A stretch of 10,814 nucleotides of DNA, taken from the NCBI GenBank assembly GCA_013041945.1, contig JABDRC010000272.1, forward strand, positions 1 through 10,814, read 5' to 3'. The notes beneath the pieces are model-generated. The model searched no databases. It was not told where the DNA came from and saw nothing but the letters and a program-made list of their open reading frames with translations. A program made the translations under genes and the position numbers. This document shows positions 1 through 6,157 of this stretch, in pieces. This DNA is from Halobacteria archaeon (GTDB lineage Bacteria > Pseudomonadota > Gammaproteobacteria > UBA9214). How positions within the stretch are numbered: the first letter of the stretch is position 1; each line of letters begins with the position of its first letter.

Positions 1-106
1 GGTTGATATAGCGCAGCCTGAAACGGGTGTCGAACACCATGACAGCGGTGCTGAGGTTATCCAGCACCTGTCCGTAATTGATGTTGTTGACGTGATTTCC
101 AGGCAT
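1..106 (-). CDS. ntrB: NtrB (GlnL) nitrogen sensor kinase, N-terminal fragment
   Basis: Only the first 35 codons are in the window; the gene runs off the left edge. The frame starts at the ATG at 104-106, which is directly preceded by an in-frame TAG, so no earlier start is possible. The translation includes NYGQVLDNLSTAVMVFD and then RLRYIN, which matches the start of the N-terminal PAS domain of NtrB (compare the GQILNSL...NSILLIDD...YANPA region of E. coli NtrB). NtrB is the cytoplasmic histidine kinase/phosphatase that, under PII control, phosphorylates NtrC. The glnA and DUF4124 genes upstream on the same strand, and an NtrC dyad at 252-268, support the call; ntrC should follow outside the window. 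There is no good Shine-Dalgarno before the ATG. An internal GTG at codon 14 is a less likely start because it would trim the PAS domain. Confidence 0.85.
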   Translation of the reverse strand, partial: MPGNHVNNINYGQVLDNLSTAVMVFDTRFRLRYIN

Positions 107-118
107 CTACCAGGTTCT

Positions 119-135
119 TGCAAAAAACAAACCAG
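119..135 (-). promoter_or_regulatory. Possible sigma-54 promoter for ntrB
   Basis: On the minus strand this reads CTGGTTTGTTTTTTGCA. It has TGG and TTGCA with the required 10 bases between the GG and GC pairs, but the CAC that normally follows TGG is TTT. A start 12 bases past the GC pair falls near 108, only 2 nt before the ntrB ATG, which would give an almost leaderless mRNA. The NtrC dyad at 252-268 lies about 150 bp upstream of that start, a workable enhancer distance. The match could be chance in a T-rich stretch. Confidence 0.3.
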
Positions 136-251
136 CTTTCAATACCCATGCCTGCGATCATGACAGAAATATTTATTCCGCAAATACATATAGATAGTGG
201 CAGGCGCGTTACACCGAAGGCAACGCAACATGAAATGATTAACGATCAGTA

Positions 252-268
252 TGCACCATAATAGTGCA
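252..268. promoter_or_regulatory. NtrC-binding dyad upstream of ntrB
   Basis: The sequence TGCACCATAATAGTGCA matches the NtrC consensus TGCACC-N5-GGTGCA at 11 of 12 half-site positions. It lies in the 193-bp gap between the DUF4124 gene and ntrB, about 146 bp before the ntrB ATG. This suggests autoregulation of ntrBC, either repressing (as at E. coli glnLp) or activating through the weak sigma-54-like site at 119-135. The rest of the gap (107-299) shows no gene and no convincing terminator. Confidence 0.75.
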
Positions 269-299
269 ACGTGTCACGGCACTGGATTGTACCGGCGGA

Positions 300-974
300 T
301 TACGGGGAAGCTGATGGCAGACCGGTGGGCGGCGCGACCTGTGGGGGGAACGGATGACCAGCGGGATCGCCAGGGGGCGGCAAGGGCATATCAGGCGTGG
401 AGATAATCGGTCGGCCACCGGGACCGAGCTGGTTGTTCGGGTTATTTGGATTCAGCGGGCTGTTCGGATGCCGGCTGGCCTCGCGATGCACAAAAACGTT
501 GACCGTCAGTGTGTTGATAATCGACGTCCCGTTGCCATCGATCACGGCCGCGGACACCTGGTGCTCGCCCCGGTCCACGTTGGTGTAGGTTTTTTCGGTA
601 TCGACCGTTGGGCGGCCATGTGGCTGGCCATCCAGGAAATACTGGATGCGATGACCGTCCTTTGCAACCAGCTCCGGCTCCAGCGTCAGCAGCAACGGGA
701 TGTTGCCGAGATTGTCGCGAATGGTCTCCTTATTGACCGGTGAATCGATGGTGAAACTGCTATAGACCTCTTTTTCTTCCGGTGCAGCCGGTGGATTGAC
801 CCGCACGGGCAGCGGTGTCGGCGTATAGGTCTGCGGCTTGGGCACGTTCATCTGTTTGGCGCCCTGCGTCTTCACGTCACTGTAGATCACCTCACCGTCC
901 GGGGTGACCGTTTTGTAGACATCGGCCACTGCGGGCGTGGCCAACAACAGCAATACCGAAATAAATACTTTCAT
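300..974 (-). CDS. Secreted DUF4124 protein with Ig-like domain and Pro-rich tail
   Basis: A 224-residue protein of unknown function. Residues 1-17 form a short signal peptide (basic start, then a leucine-rich core, with likely cleavage in PAVA|DVYK), so it is predicted to be exported to the periplasm. Residues 18 to about 60 are a DUF4124 domain, with the typical YKTVTPDGEVIYSD pattern. Residues about 70-163 look like a beta-sandwich (Ig/Big-like), with a repeated strand pattern ending in HQVSAAVIDGNGT. Residues 164-224 are a low-complexity Pro/Asn/Gly-rich tail. The ATG is preceded on its strand by AAGGT at a spacing of about 6 nt. The gene sits between glnA and ntrB, a placement I associate with gammaproteobacteria; whether it has a role in nitrogen metabolism is unknown. 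A strong terminator separates it from glnA, so it probably has its own promoter within 975-1105, where I see none that is clear. Confidence 0.85.
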   Translation of the reverse strand: MKVFISVLLLLATPAVADVYKTVTPDGEVIYSDVKTQGAKQMNVPKPQTYTPTPLPVRVNPPAAPEEKEVYSSFTIDSPVNKETIRDNLGNIPLLLTLEPELVAKDGHRIQYFLDGQPHGRPTVDTEKTYTNVDRGEHQVSAAVIDGNGTSIINTLTVNVFVHREASRHPNSPLNPNNPNNQLGPGGRPIISTPDMPLPPPGDPAGHPFPPQVAPPTGLPSASP

Positions 975-1105
975 ATCACTACCTTATATGCGAAACCGAC
1001 TTGATGCAATACGCACCGTCGGTGATTTGGACACGCTCATCGGCCCCAAGTGCACCCGGGACCGTGTCTATCCCCGAAACCTGCCTGTTTTAGCGGCCGC
1101 TGCAG

Positions 1106-1136
1106 AAAAAAAAAGAGCGCCCCGCGGGGCGCTCTT
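1106..1136 (-). terminator. Rho-independent terminator of glnA
   Basis: A perfect palindrome, GAGCGCCCCGCGGGGCGCTC (1115-1134), extends to 12 bp per arm if the flanking AA/TT are counted. On the minus strand it is followed by nine T residues (1106-1114). It begins about 26 nt past the glnA stop codon and is oriented to end glnA transcription. It should isolate glnA from the DUF4124-ntrB genes downstream. Confidence 0.95.
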
Positions 1137-1162
1137 CGTGGATTTCGACGAACCGCAGCCGG

Positions 1163-2572
1163 TCAGAGGCTGTAGTACATGTCGAATTCGACCGGATGGG
1201 TGGTCATGCGCAGACGCGTGACTTCCTCCATCTTGAGATCGATGTAACCGTCGATCATGTCGTCGGTGAACACGCCGCCCGCGGTCAGGAACTTGCGGTC
1301 GGCATCGAGTGCCTCCAGCGCCTCGTCCAGTGAACTGCAGACCGTGTCAATCTCCCGCTCCTCTTCCGGCGGCAGATCGTACAGATCCTTGTCCATGGCC
1401 TCGCCCGGATCGATCTTGTTCTTGATGCCGTCCAGTCCGGCCATCAGCATGGCCGCGAAACACAGGTACGGATTACCGTTGGAGTCCGGGAAGCGAATCT
1501 CGACACGACGTCCCTTCGGGTTGGATTCGAACGGGATACGGACCGACGCGGAGCGGTTGCGGGCCGAGTAGGCCAGCATGACCGGTGCCTCGAAGCCCGG
1601 AACCAGGCGCTTGTAGCTGTTGGTGCTGGCGTTGGTAAAGGCATTCAGGGCGCGCGCATGCTTGAAGATGCCGCCGATGTAGTAGAGCGCCTGTTGCGAC
1701 AGGCCACCGTACTTGTTGCCGGTAAAGATGTTCTTGCCGGCCTTGGCAAGTGACTGGTGAACATGCATGCCGCTGCCGTTGTCACCGACAATCGGTTTCG
1801 GCATGAAGGTGGCGGTCTTGCCATAGCCATGCGCCACGTTATGCACCACGTATTTCAGGATCTGGTTCATGTCGGCGCGGGTCGTCAGGGTGTCGAATCT
1901 GGTACCGATTTCACACTGACCGGCGGTGGCCACCTCATGGTGATGCACTTCCACCGGCACGCCCATTTCTTCCAGGGCGAGACACATGGCGCCACGCAGG
2001 TCATGCAGTGAATCCACCGGCGGGACCGGGAAATAACCGCCCTTGACCGTGGGACGATGGCCGATGTTGCCGTCTTCAAAGACACGCTCGGAATTCCAGG
2101 AGGCCTCGTCCGAATCGATCTTGCAGAAGGAGCCGCTCATGTCGGCACCCCAGCGAACGTCATCGAGTACGAAGAATTCCGGCTCCGGTCCGAAGTAGGC
2201 GGTATCCGCAATCTTGGTCGACTTCAGGTAGGCCTCGGCACGCTTGGCGATGGAACGCGGATCGCGTTCGTAGCCCTGCATGGTGGTGGGTTCAAGGATG
2301 TCACAGCGCAGGATCAGGGTCGGCTCGTCACTGAAAAGATCCATCACGCCGGTGGTCGTGTCCGGCATGAGGACCATGTCGGACTCGTTGATGCCCTTCC
2401 AGCCGGAGATGCTCGATCCGTCGAACATCTTGCCTTCCTTGAACATGCTGGTGCCAACCTGGCTGGCCGGCAGCGTCACATGCTGTTCCTTGCCGATGGT
2501 GTCGGTAAATCGCAGGTCGACGTACTTGACGTCGTTGTCCTTGATCATTTTCAAAATTTTGGTTGCAGACAT
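1163..2572 (-). CDS. glnA: Type I glutamine synthetase GlnA
   Basis: GlnA makes glutamine from glutamate, ammonia and ATP as a cytoplasmic dodecamer; it is the entry point of ammonia assimilation. At 469 residues it has the usual GSI-beta length. Visible signatures include DGSSI (51-55), the metal/glutamate-site stretch FGPEPEFF (127-134), the ATP-region [10 protein letters not shown] (265-274) and [10 protein letters not shown] (314-323). Tyr398 in [10 protein letters not shown] corresponds to the adenylylated Tyr397 of the enteric enzyme, so regulation by GlnE is expected. The ATG is set by a clear GGAGGAG ribosome-binding site at 2579-2585, 6 nt upstream. The gene is apparently monocistronic: sigma-54/NtrC control upstream and a strong terminator downstream. 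Confidence 0.98.
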   Translation of the reverse strand: MSATKILKMIKDNDVKYVDLRFTDTIGKEQHVTLPASQVGTSMFKEGKMFDGSSISGWKGINESDMVLMPDTTTGVMDLFSDEPTLILRCDILEPTTMQGYERDPRSIAKRAEAYLKSTKIADTAYFGPEPEFFVLDDVRWGADMSGSFCKIDSDEASWNSERVFEDGNIGHRPTVKGGYFPVPPVDSLHDLRGAMCLALEEMGVPVEVHHHEVATAGQCEIGTRFDTLTTRADMNQILKYVVHNVAHGYGKTATFMPKPIVGDNGSGMHVHQSLAKAGKNIFTGNKYGGLSQQALYYIGGIFKHARALNAFTNASTNSYKRLVPGFEAPVMLAYSARNRSASVRIPFESNPKGRRVEIRFPDSNGNPYLCFAAMLMAGLDGIKNKIDPGEAMDKDLYDLPPEEEREIDTVCSSLDEALEALDADRKFLTAGGVFTDDMIDGYIDLKMEEVTRLRMTTHPVEFDMYYSL

Positions 2573-2600
2573 TTACAACTCCTCCAAAAATCAATTGCGC

Positions 2601-2638
2601 AAAAAATTACATGCCGCCCCCATCACGAACAGCGGCAT
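2601..2638 (-). promoter_or_regulatory. Attenuator-like hairpin in the glnA leader
   Basis: On the minus strand ATGCCGC (2638-2632) pairs perfectly with GCGGCAT (2617-2611) across a 14-nt loop, and GTAATTTTTT follows (2610-2601). The structure lies between the predicted glnA start site (about 2662) and the glnA ATG. It could be an attenuator, an mRNA-stability element, or a weak terminator of the upstream operon that ends at 2803. The four bases between the stem and the T-run, and the large loop, make efficient termination uncertain. Confidence 0.4.
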
Positions 2639-2672
2639 CCTCAAAATCATGACGATTCTTGTTCTTTAACGA

Positions 2673-2689
2673 AGCAGGAATTATGCCAC
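2673..2689 (-). promoter_or_regulatory. Sigma-54 promoter of glnA
   Basis: On the minus strand the site reads TGGCATAATTCCTGCT (with G before it), against the consensus TGGCAC-N5-TTGCW. The GG and GC pairs are exactly 10 bases apart, and five of the six bases in the -24 element match. The predicted start is near 2662, giving a leader of about 90 nt. Two NtrC dyads lie about 99 and 130 bp upstream of that start, very similar to E. coli glnAp2. Confidence 0.82.
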
Positions 2690-2725
2690 GCACCGGATTG
2701 GTCGGAAATGCAAAGTTTTCACCGG

Positions 2726-2752
2726 TTTATCTTCATGCCAGGGCCTTGTCAA
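2726..2752 (-). promoter_or_regulatory. Candidate sigma-70 promoter of glnA
   Basis: On the minus strand a perfect TTGACA (2752-2747) is followed after 15 bases by GATAAA (2731-2726, 4 of 6 matches to TATAAT). The spacer is short. The -35 box abuts the NtrC dyad at 2753-2769, so NtrC could block this promoter, as at E. coli glnAp1. It would give basal glnA expression under nitrogen excess. Confidence 0.35.
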
Positions 2753-2769
2753 CGCACCATATTGGTGCA
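2753..2769. promoter_or_regulatory. NtrC-binding dyad, glnA site 1
   Basis: The sequence CGCACCATATTGGTGCA matches TGCACC-N5-GGTGCA at 11 of 12 half-site positions. Its centre is about 99 bp upstream of the predicted sigma-54 start. With the weaker dyad at 2784-2800 it forms a two-site enhancer on one helical face. Confidence 0.85.
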
Positions 2770-2783
2770 TATAGGCAGCAGCA

Positions 2784-2800
2784 TGCCCTGTTTTAGTGCA
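2784..2800. promoter_or_regulatory. NtrC-binding dyad, glnA site 2 (weaker)
   Basis: The sequence TGCCCTGTTTTAGTGCA matches the NtrC consensus at 9 of 12 half-site positions. It is centred 31 bp (about three helical turns) from the stronger dyad, close to the 32-bp spacing of the two E. coli glnA enhancer sites. It ends 2 nt short of the stop codon of the upstream CDF gene. Confidence 0.65.
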
Positions 2801-2802
2801 AC

Positions 2803-3960
2803 TTATTCGGCAACGTATACATTCACCGTGCCGATATCCTCCGCACGCAGGGCCGCCTCGCGGACGGGGCCCGACAGTTCACGGGCACGCCCCGGCGTGG
2901 CGCGCGAGGCATCGAGGAATACATCGACGTGAATTTTGCCATCGAGGTAATGCAACACCACCCTGTCAAGGCAACCATCCAGTGACAGGTCCGCCCACTG
3001 CCCCTGCAGGCGTCGCATCACCTCGGTGCGTAACGGCAACTGGTTGGACGGCGAAGCGGTCTCGTCGTCCTCCGGGTCGATGTGCACGGTCACGTCCACC
3101 ACGTGCTCGAGCTCATTGAGCAGCCGCAGGCGCACATGTTCGCCGATCTGGTGGCCTTCGGACACACTGAGCAGCGGGTCTACGATGATGTGCACATCCA
3201 CCAGGGAGTCGCTGCCGCTGACGCGGGTACGCAGCATGTGGCAAGCGCGCACCCCGTCGACCTCGAGTATGGCATGCCGAATCTCCTCGACCTGTTCGGG
3301 ATTCAGCGCGGTGTCGATCAGTTCCTGCAGGCTCTGCCACAACAGGCCCCAGCCGATCTTCGCGATCATCAGTGCAACCACGATCGCGGCCACCGCATCG
3401 AGGTTGGGATAGCCCGCCATGGCACCGCCCACGCCAATCATCACCACGACGGACGAGATGGCATCGCTGCGACTGTGCCAGGCGTTTGCGAGCAGCATCT
3501 TGGAACGCAGGCGGCGCCCCACGCGCGCGGTGTACTGGTAGATGATCTCCTTGGCGACGACCGACAGTGCGGCGACCAGCAGGGCGAGCAGGCCCGGGTG
3601 CAGCAACAGCTGCGGATCCAGCAAACGCCGGGCGGCATCGAAACAGATCCCGATCGCGACCACTATCAGCGCCACACCGAGCACCACCGTGGCCAGGGTC
3701 TCGATACGCCCGTGACCGTACGGGTGTTCCTCGTCGGCCTCGCGATGTGCGTGCTTGGCCGCAAACAGCACCAGGAAATCCGTCGCCAGGTCCGACAGTG
3801 AGTGTACGCCGTCGGCGATCAGCGCCTGCGAACTGGCAATGACGCCGACTATCAGCTTCGCCACGCCGAGGACCAGGTCGACGCCGGCGCCGATCAGCGT
3901 GATATTGCGTACCTCGCTGTAGCGCTGATCAAGCGGATCCGGCAAGTGCGTATGGCCCAT
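2803..3960 (-). CDS. Cation diffusion facilitator (CDF) metal exporter with doubled C-terminal domain
   Basis: A 385-residue inner-membrane transporter that likely exports a divalent metal (Zn, Fe or similar) by proton antiport. About six membrane segments fill residues 18-210. The metal site is visible as H53xxxD57 in TM2 (DGVHSLSD) and H162xxxD166 in TM5 (WHSRSD). The TM2 His, where FieF has Asp, is the arrangement typical of zinc-preferring CDFs. HPYGHGR (79-85) follows TM2. A normal CDF cytoplasmic domain covers about 218-297; a second region (about 308-385) repeats the same alpha/beta pattern, making the protein about 85 residues longer than FieF-type members. The start overlaps the tusA-like stop by 1 nt (TGATG), so translation is probably coupled. 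The metal specificity is inferred, not shown. Confidence 0.92.
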   Translation of the reverse strand: MGHTHLPDPLDQRYSEVRNITLIGAGVDLVLGVAKLIVGVIASSQALIADGVHSLSDLATDFLVLFAAKHAHREADEEHPYGHGRIETLATVVLGVALIVVAIGICFDAARRLLDPQLLLHPGLLALLVAALSVVAKEIIYQYTARVGRRLRSKMLLANAWHSRSDAISSVVVMIGVGGAMAGYPNLDAVAAIVVALMIAKIGWGLLWQSLQELIDTALNPEQVEEIRHAILEVDGVRACHMLRTRVSGSDSLVDVHIIVDPLLSVSEGHQIGEHVRLRLLNELEHVVDVTVHIDPEDDETASPSNQLPLRTEVMRRLQGQWADLSLDGCLDRVVLHYLDGKIHVDVFLDASRATPGRARELSGPVREAALRAEDIGTVNVYVAE

Positions 3961-4193
3961 CAGTCAGCCTCCCCGACCTGTATCCCGATCATGATTTCGT
4001 TGTCGCTGCGTTCGATTGCATACACTTCATGTCCATGTACCCGGCACCACGCGGGTATGTCATGCACTACGCCGGGATCGGTGCAGACCACCTGCAGGTG
4101 GTCGCCCGGCCGGCAGTCTGCAACGGCATCCTGGGTACGGATCACCGGGAGCGGGCACAGCAGGTGGCGCGCATCGATTGTGGCGGTATTCAT
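3960..4193 (-). CDS. TusA-family sulfur carrier protein
   Basis: A 77-residue cytoplasmic protein of the TusA/SirA family, which carries sulfur as a persulfide between a desulfurase or sulfurtransferase and an acceptor such as a tRNA-thiolation enzyme or, in sulfur oxidisers, the Dsr/Hdr systems. The N-terminal CPLPV motif places the active Cys at 13 (ARHLLCPLPV). The core CTDPGVVHDIPAWC (37-50) is typical and contains two further cysteines. The length is that of the family. The ATG overlaps the stop of the upstream PP-loop gene by 4 nt (ATGA), and its own TGA shares a base with the CDF start. Coupling to a thiouridylase-like gene suggests it delivers sulfur to that enzyme. I leave the symbol empty because several TusA paralogues often coexist and this need not be the TusA of the MnmA pathway. 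Confidence 0.92.
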   Translation of the reverse strand: MNTATIDARHLLCPLPVIRTQDAVADCRPGDHLQVVCTDPGVVHDIPAWCRVHGHEVYAIERSDNEIMIGIQVGEAD

Positions 4194-5233
4194 AGATACC
4201 AGTCGGCGGGGATCTCGTCGGCCGGCATGGGCCTGACCGCGAGCATCCGGCTGTTGCCGTCCCTGTCGTTGATCTCAACCGTCACCTGCCCGGCATCGCG
4301 CCCCTTGCTGAAACGCGCAGTCAGGCGTGCGGCAAGTTCGATTGCGTTTGTATCGGTATTACCATCCAGCAACACCAGCGGACCGACATGACTGGCCGGC
4401 AGCATGTGCACAAAACGCCTGCGATAGCCTTCCAGGAACCGGTTTTCGCCCTCCTCGCGCCCGACGATGAGTTTGAGATCAGCGCGCGGTCGCAGGTGTC
4501 GTCCCACCTTCAGCAGCATGATGTCATCGAGATCGTATTCACGCCGGCCGCGTGTTTTCCACAGGTCTTCGAGCTTGATCGAGTACTGCCTGTCGGTCAG
4601 GAAACAGCAGCCGCCGGCGGGCTGCGCATAGTCCTCGAAACCATATTTCGCCGCCAGCGCCATCTGCGGCCTGCGCGAGCGGCCGCTGAAGCCGTACATG
4701 CGGTCGCGCTCCAGCCAGCCTTTCTGCTCGGGCAGCGTGGGCGGCAGGTTCTGTGCGCACAGCGGCCGCACCAGCCGGTCGCCGGCGCCGGAATCCCTCG
4801 CAACCATCGTCATGGTGTGCTTGCGCTGCGACATGGGTCGCTGACCGACCACCTCGCCGGTGATGATGAAATCAAAGTCATGTTCCACGATCCATTCGCG
4901 TGCCTTGTTGACCATGAAGACCTTGCAATCGAGACAGGGATTGAGGTGAGTACCGTAGCCGTGCTGCGGGTTGATCACGACATCCATGTATTCCTCGATG
5001 ATGTCGACGATATGCAGCCTGATGCCCAGCTGCTCCGCCACCCACAGCGCATTGTTGCGCTTCGGGCGAGCACGGTCCTTTTCACGGATGGCATGCGTAT
5101 GTCCCTCGACGCAAAAGCCGGTGTAGAAATTGATGCCTTCCACGTGCACGCCCTGGTCCATCACTGTGCGCGCCGCGAGGAACGAATCAAGGCCACCGGA
5201 GATCAGTGCAACCGCTTTACGTTGTTCAGTCAT
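4190..5233 (-). CDS. MnmA/ThiI-like PP-loop thiouridylase with C-terminal RNA-binding-like domain
   Basis: A 347-residue PP-loop ATPase, probably one that adenylates a tRNA uridine and inserts sulfur. The ATP-binding loop SGGLDS is at 12-17. PCLDC (99-103) resembles the first catalytic Cys region of MnmA, and GGCC (207-210) sits where the second catalytic Cys is expected. TGEVVGQRPMSQ (125-136) is a ThiI-like signature. From about 238, KVGRHLR...KLIVGREEGEN begins a C-terminal domain that I associate with the NFACT-R-like module of MnmA-like proteins. I chose the ATG at 5231-5233 because MTEQRKAVALISGG is a normal PP-loop start; the frame stays open to an ATG at 5354-5356, but those 41 residues run through a hairpin and look noncoding. 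There is no good ribosome-binding site at either start. It is not a standard MnmA, so the modified nucleotide is unknown. Confidence 0.82.
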   Translation of the reverse strand: MTEQRKAVALISGGLDSFLAARTVMDQGVHVEGINFYTGFCVEGHTHAIREKDRARPKRNNALWVAEQLGIRLHIVDIIEEYMDVVINPQHGYGTHLNPCLDCKVFMVNKAREWIVEHDFDFIITGEVVGQRPMSQRKHTMTMVARDSGAGDRLVRPLCAQNLPPTLPEQKGWLERDRMYGFSGRSRRPQMALAAKYGFEDYAQPAGGCCFLTDRQYSIKLEDLWKTRGRREYDLDDIMLLKVGRHLRPRADLKLIVGREEGENRFLEGYRRRFVHMLPASHVGPLVLLDGNTDTNAIELAARLTARFSKGRDAGQVTVEINDRDGNSRMLAVRPMPADEIPADWYL

Positions 5234-5268
5234 TGCCGGGATAAAAAAATTCCGTAAAGAATATCTTC

Positions 5269-5289
5269 CCCTCTCACTCCGGGAGAGGG
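5269..5289. repeat. Perfect inverted repeat upstream of the PP-loop gene
   Basis: CCCTCTC (5269-5275) and GAGAGGG (5283-5289) form a 7-bp stem with a 7-nt loop, 36 nt before the PP-loop gene ATG. The GGGAGAGGG core resembles dispersed intergenic repeats common in many proteobacteria. No T-run follows directly, so it is not a clean terminator. The rest of the 5234-5398 gap shows no gene. A 7-T run on the minus strand (5243-5249) lies where a Shine-Dalgarno would be expected. Confidence 0.5.
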
Positions 5290-5398
5290 AGAGACAGGTA
5301 TGAATTAATTGCGCGGCATTCTCCGCGCCCGGGCTACGATTAACCTGTATGGACATATTAACCCATGCAGCGCACGGGTTTGTAAATAAGACAGGGAT

Positions 5399-5965
5399 TC
5401 AGTGGGTTTCGTCGCTGCCGCTGACCGGCAGCGCATTACGCCCGCCGCCAAGCTGCTGCAGGCAGCGCCGGCTGCCGGTCTCCTGCCAGAGCTCCATGGC
5501 CTGTATCGGCGTCAGCAGGGACTGGCCGCCGAGTTCGCGCATGGTGTGCAGGATATCCATGAGGACGATGAAGGCTTCGGATAATTGTCCGTACAGCGCC
5601 GCACGCTGCCGGCCGACGACATCCGACAGCTGACGATAGGACGAGCGCCCGATGTTGACGAAATAGCTGACTCGAACGAGGCGGCGTTCCGCCAGGCGCG
5701 GGAACAAGCCGGAGAACAGCAGGCAGTGGTCGCCGACATCACGCAGGCATTCCTCGCGGTGCGCGCCCTGCAACTGCTGCGACTGCAGGTAATCTTCGGC
5801 CATGATGCGCGCGGTGCACTCGGGCCTGTCGGCAAAACGCATGAGCAGAAACACCAGGTAACTTTCCAGTGTCTCGTCGAGGTTCCTGTCACAGGCCGCC
5901 TGGGCTTCGTGTATCAGCGTCTGCCACTGTGCCTGTGATGTCGGTTCGAGAATGAGTTGACTCAT
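5399..5965 (-). CDS. Conserved-looking helical protein, function unknown
   Basis: A 188-residue protein I do not recognise. There is no signal peptide and no clear membrane segment, so it is probably cytoplasmic. The sequence reads as mostly alpha-helical, with long amphipathic stretches at 30-62 ([19 protein letters not shown] region), 85-105 and 110-145 ([20 protein letters not shown] region). Cysteines at 25, 50, 73, 81 and 168 form no obvious metal-binding pattern. The start is well supported: GGAGGA at 5971-5976 lies about 5 nt before the ATG. It is transcribed divergently from glyQ across a 192-bp gap. The next gene on its strand, the PP-loop gene, starts 165 bp further on. No terminator is evident, so cotranscription with that operon is possible. 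The codon usage resembles the neighbours, so it is probably a native gene. Confidence 0.8.
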   Translation of the reverse strand: MSQLILEPTSQAQWQTLIHEAQAACDRNLDETLESYLVFLLMRFADRPECTARIMAEDYLQSQQLQGAHREECLRDVGDHCLLFSGLFPRLAERRLVRVSYFVNIGRSSYRQLSDVVGRQRAALYGQLSEAFIVLMDILHTMRELGGQSLLTPIQAMELWQETGSRRCLQQLGGGRNALPVSGSDETH

Positions 5966-6096
5966 GCCGTTCCTCCACCGGGGATGCCTGTAGTCATTCG
6001 ACCGCTTGCAGCCCGTGCTTTAGCACCTTGTGTAACCAGCTATACCACATATGCAGCCATTACGTCCCGCCAGAGCGCAAATTTCCCGGAAATGCC

Positions 6097-6127
6097 TTGC
6101 CGTTATGGGTGGCGCTCACGGTATACT
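6097..6127 (+). promoter_or_regulatory. Candidate sigma-70 promoter of the glyQ operon
   Basis: TTGCCG (6097-6102) and TATACT (6122-6127) are separated by 19 bases, slightly longer than ideal. The -10 box is good. Transcription would start near 6134, giving a leader of only about 25 nt before the GTG at 6158. The gap 5966-6157 also contains a small palindrome, GTGCTTTAGCAC, at 6015-6026. Confidence 0.4.
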
Positions 6128-6157
6128 GCCGGGCTTGTAATCACCGCGAACAACAAC

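Noticed and set aside
1010..1026. CACCGTCGGTG palindrome as another NtrC site upstream of the DUF4124 gene
   Set aside because: The half-sites are separated by too few bases for the N5 spacing of NtrC dyads; it looks like chance GC-rich symmetry.
2573..2662. Glutamine riboswitch (glnA RNA motif) in the glnA leader
   Set aside because: I could not recognise the conserved core of that motif; only a simple hairpin with a T-run is visible.
2057..2932. 291-codon open frame on the plus strand, antisense to glnA
   Set aside because: glnA is certain on the other strand; the frame is a GC-rich shadow with no recognisable protein and no ribosome-binding site.
4388..5257. 289-codon open frame on the plus strand, antisense to the PP-loop gene
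   Set aside because: The minus-strand protein has clear PP-loop and cysteine motifs; the antisense translation is His/Arg/Ala-rich and matches no family.
5234..5356. 41-residue N-terminal extension of the PP-loop protein from an ATG at 5354-5356
   Set aside because: The extension runs through the hairpin at 5269-5289, has no ribosome-binding site, and PP-loop proteins normally begin just before the SGGLDS strand.
5413..5433. Inverted repeat CGCTGCC/GGCAGCG as a terminator of the 188-residue gene
   Set aside because: It lies inside the coding sequence and no T-run follows on the minus strand.
6015..6026. GTGCTTTAGCAC palindrome in the glyQ divergent gap as an operator
   Set aside because: It is too short to distinguish from chance and I cannot match it to a known regulator.
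5957..6157. 67-residue N-terminal extension of GlyQ from 5957
   Set aside because: It overlaps the start of the divergent gene and the candidate promoter and is unlike any GlyQ; the GTG start gives the family length exactly.
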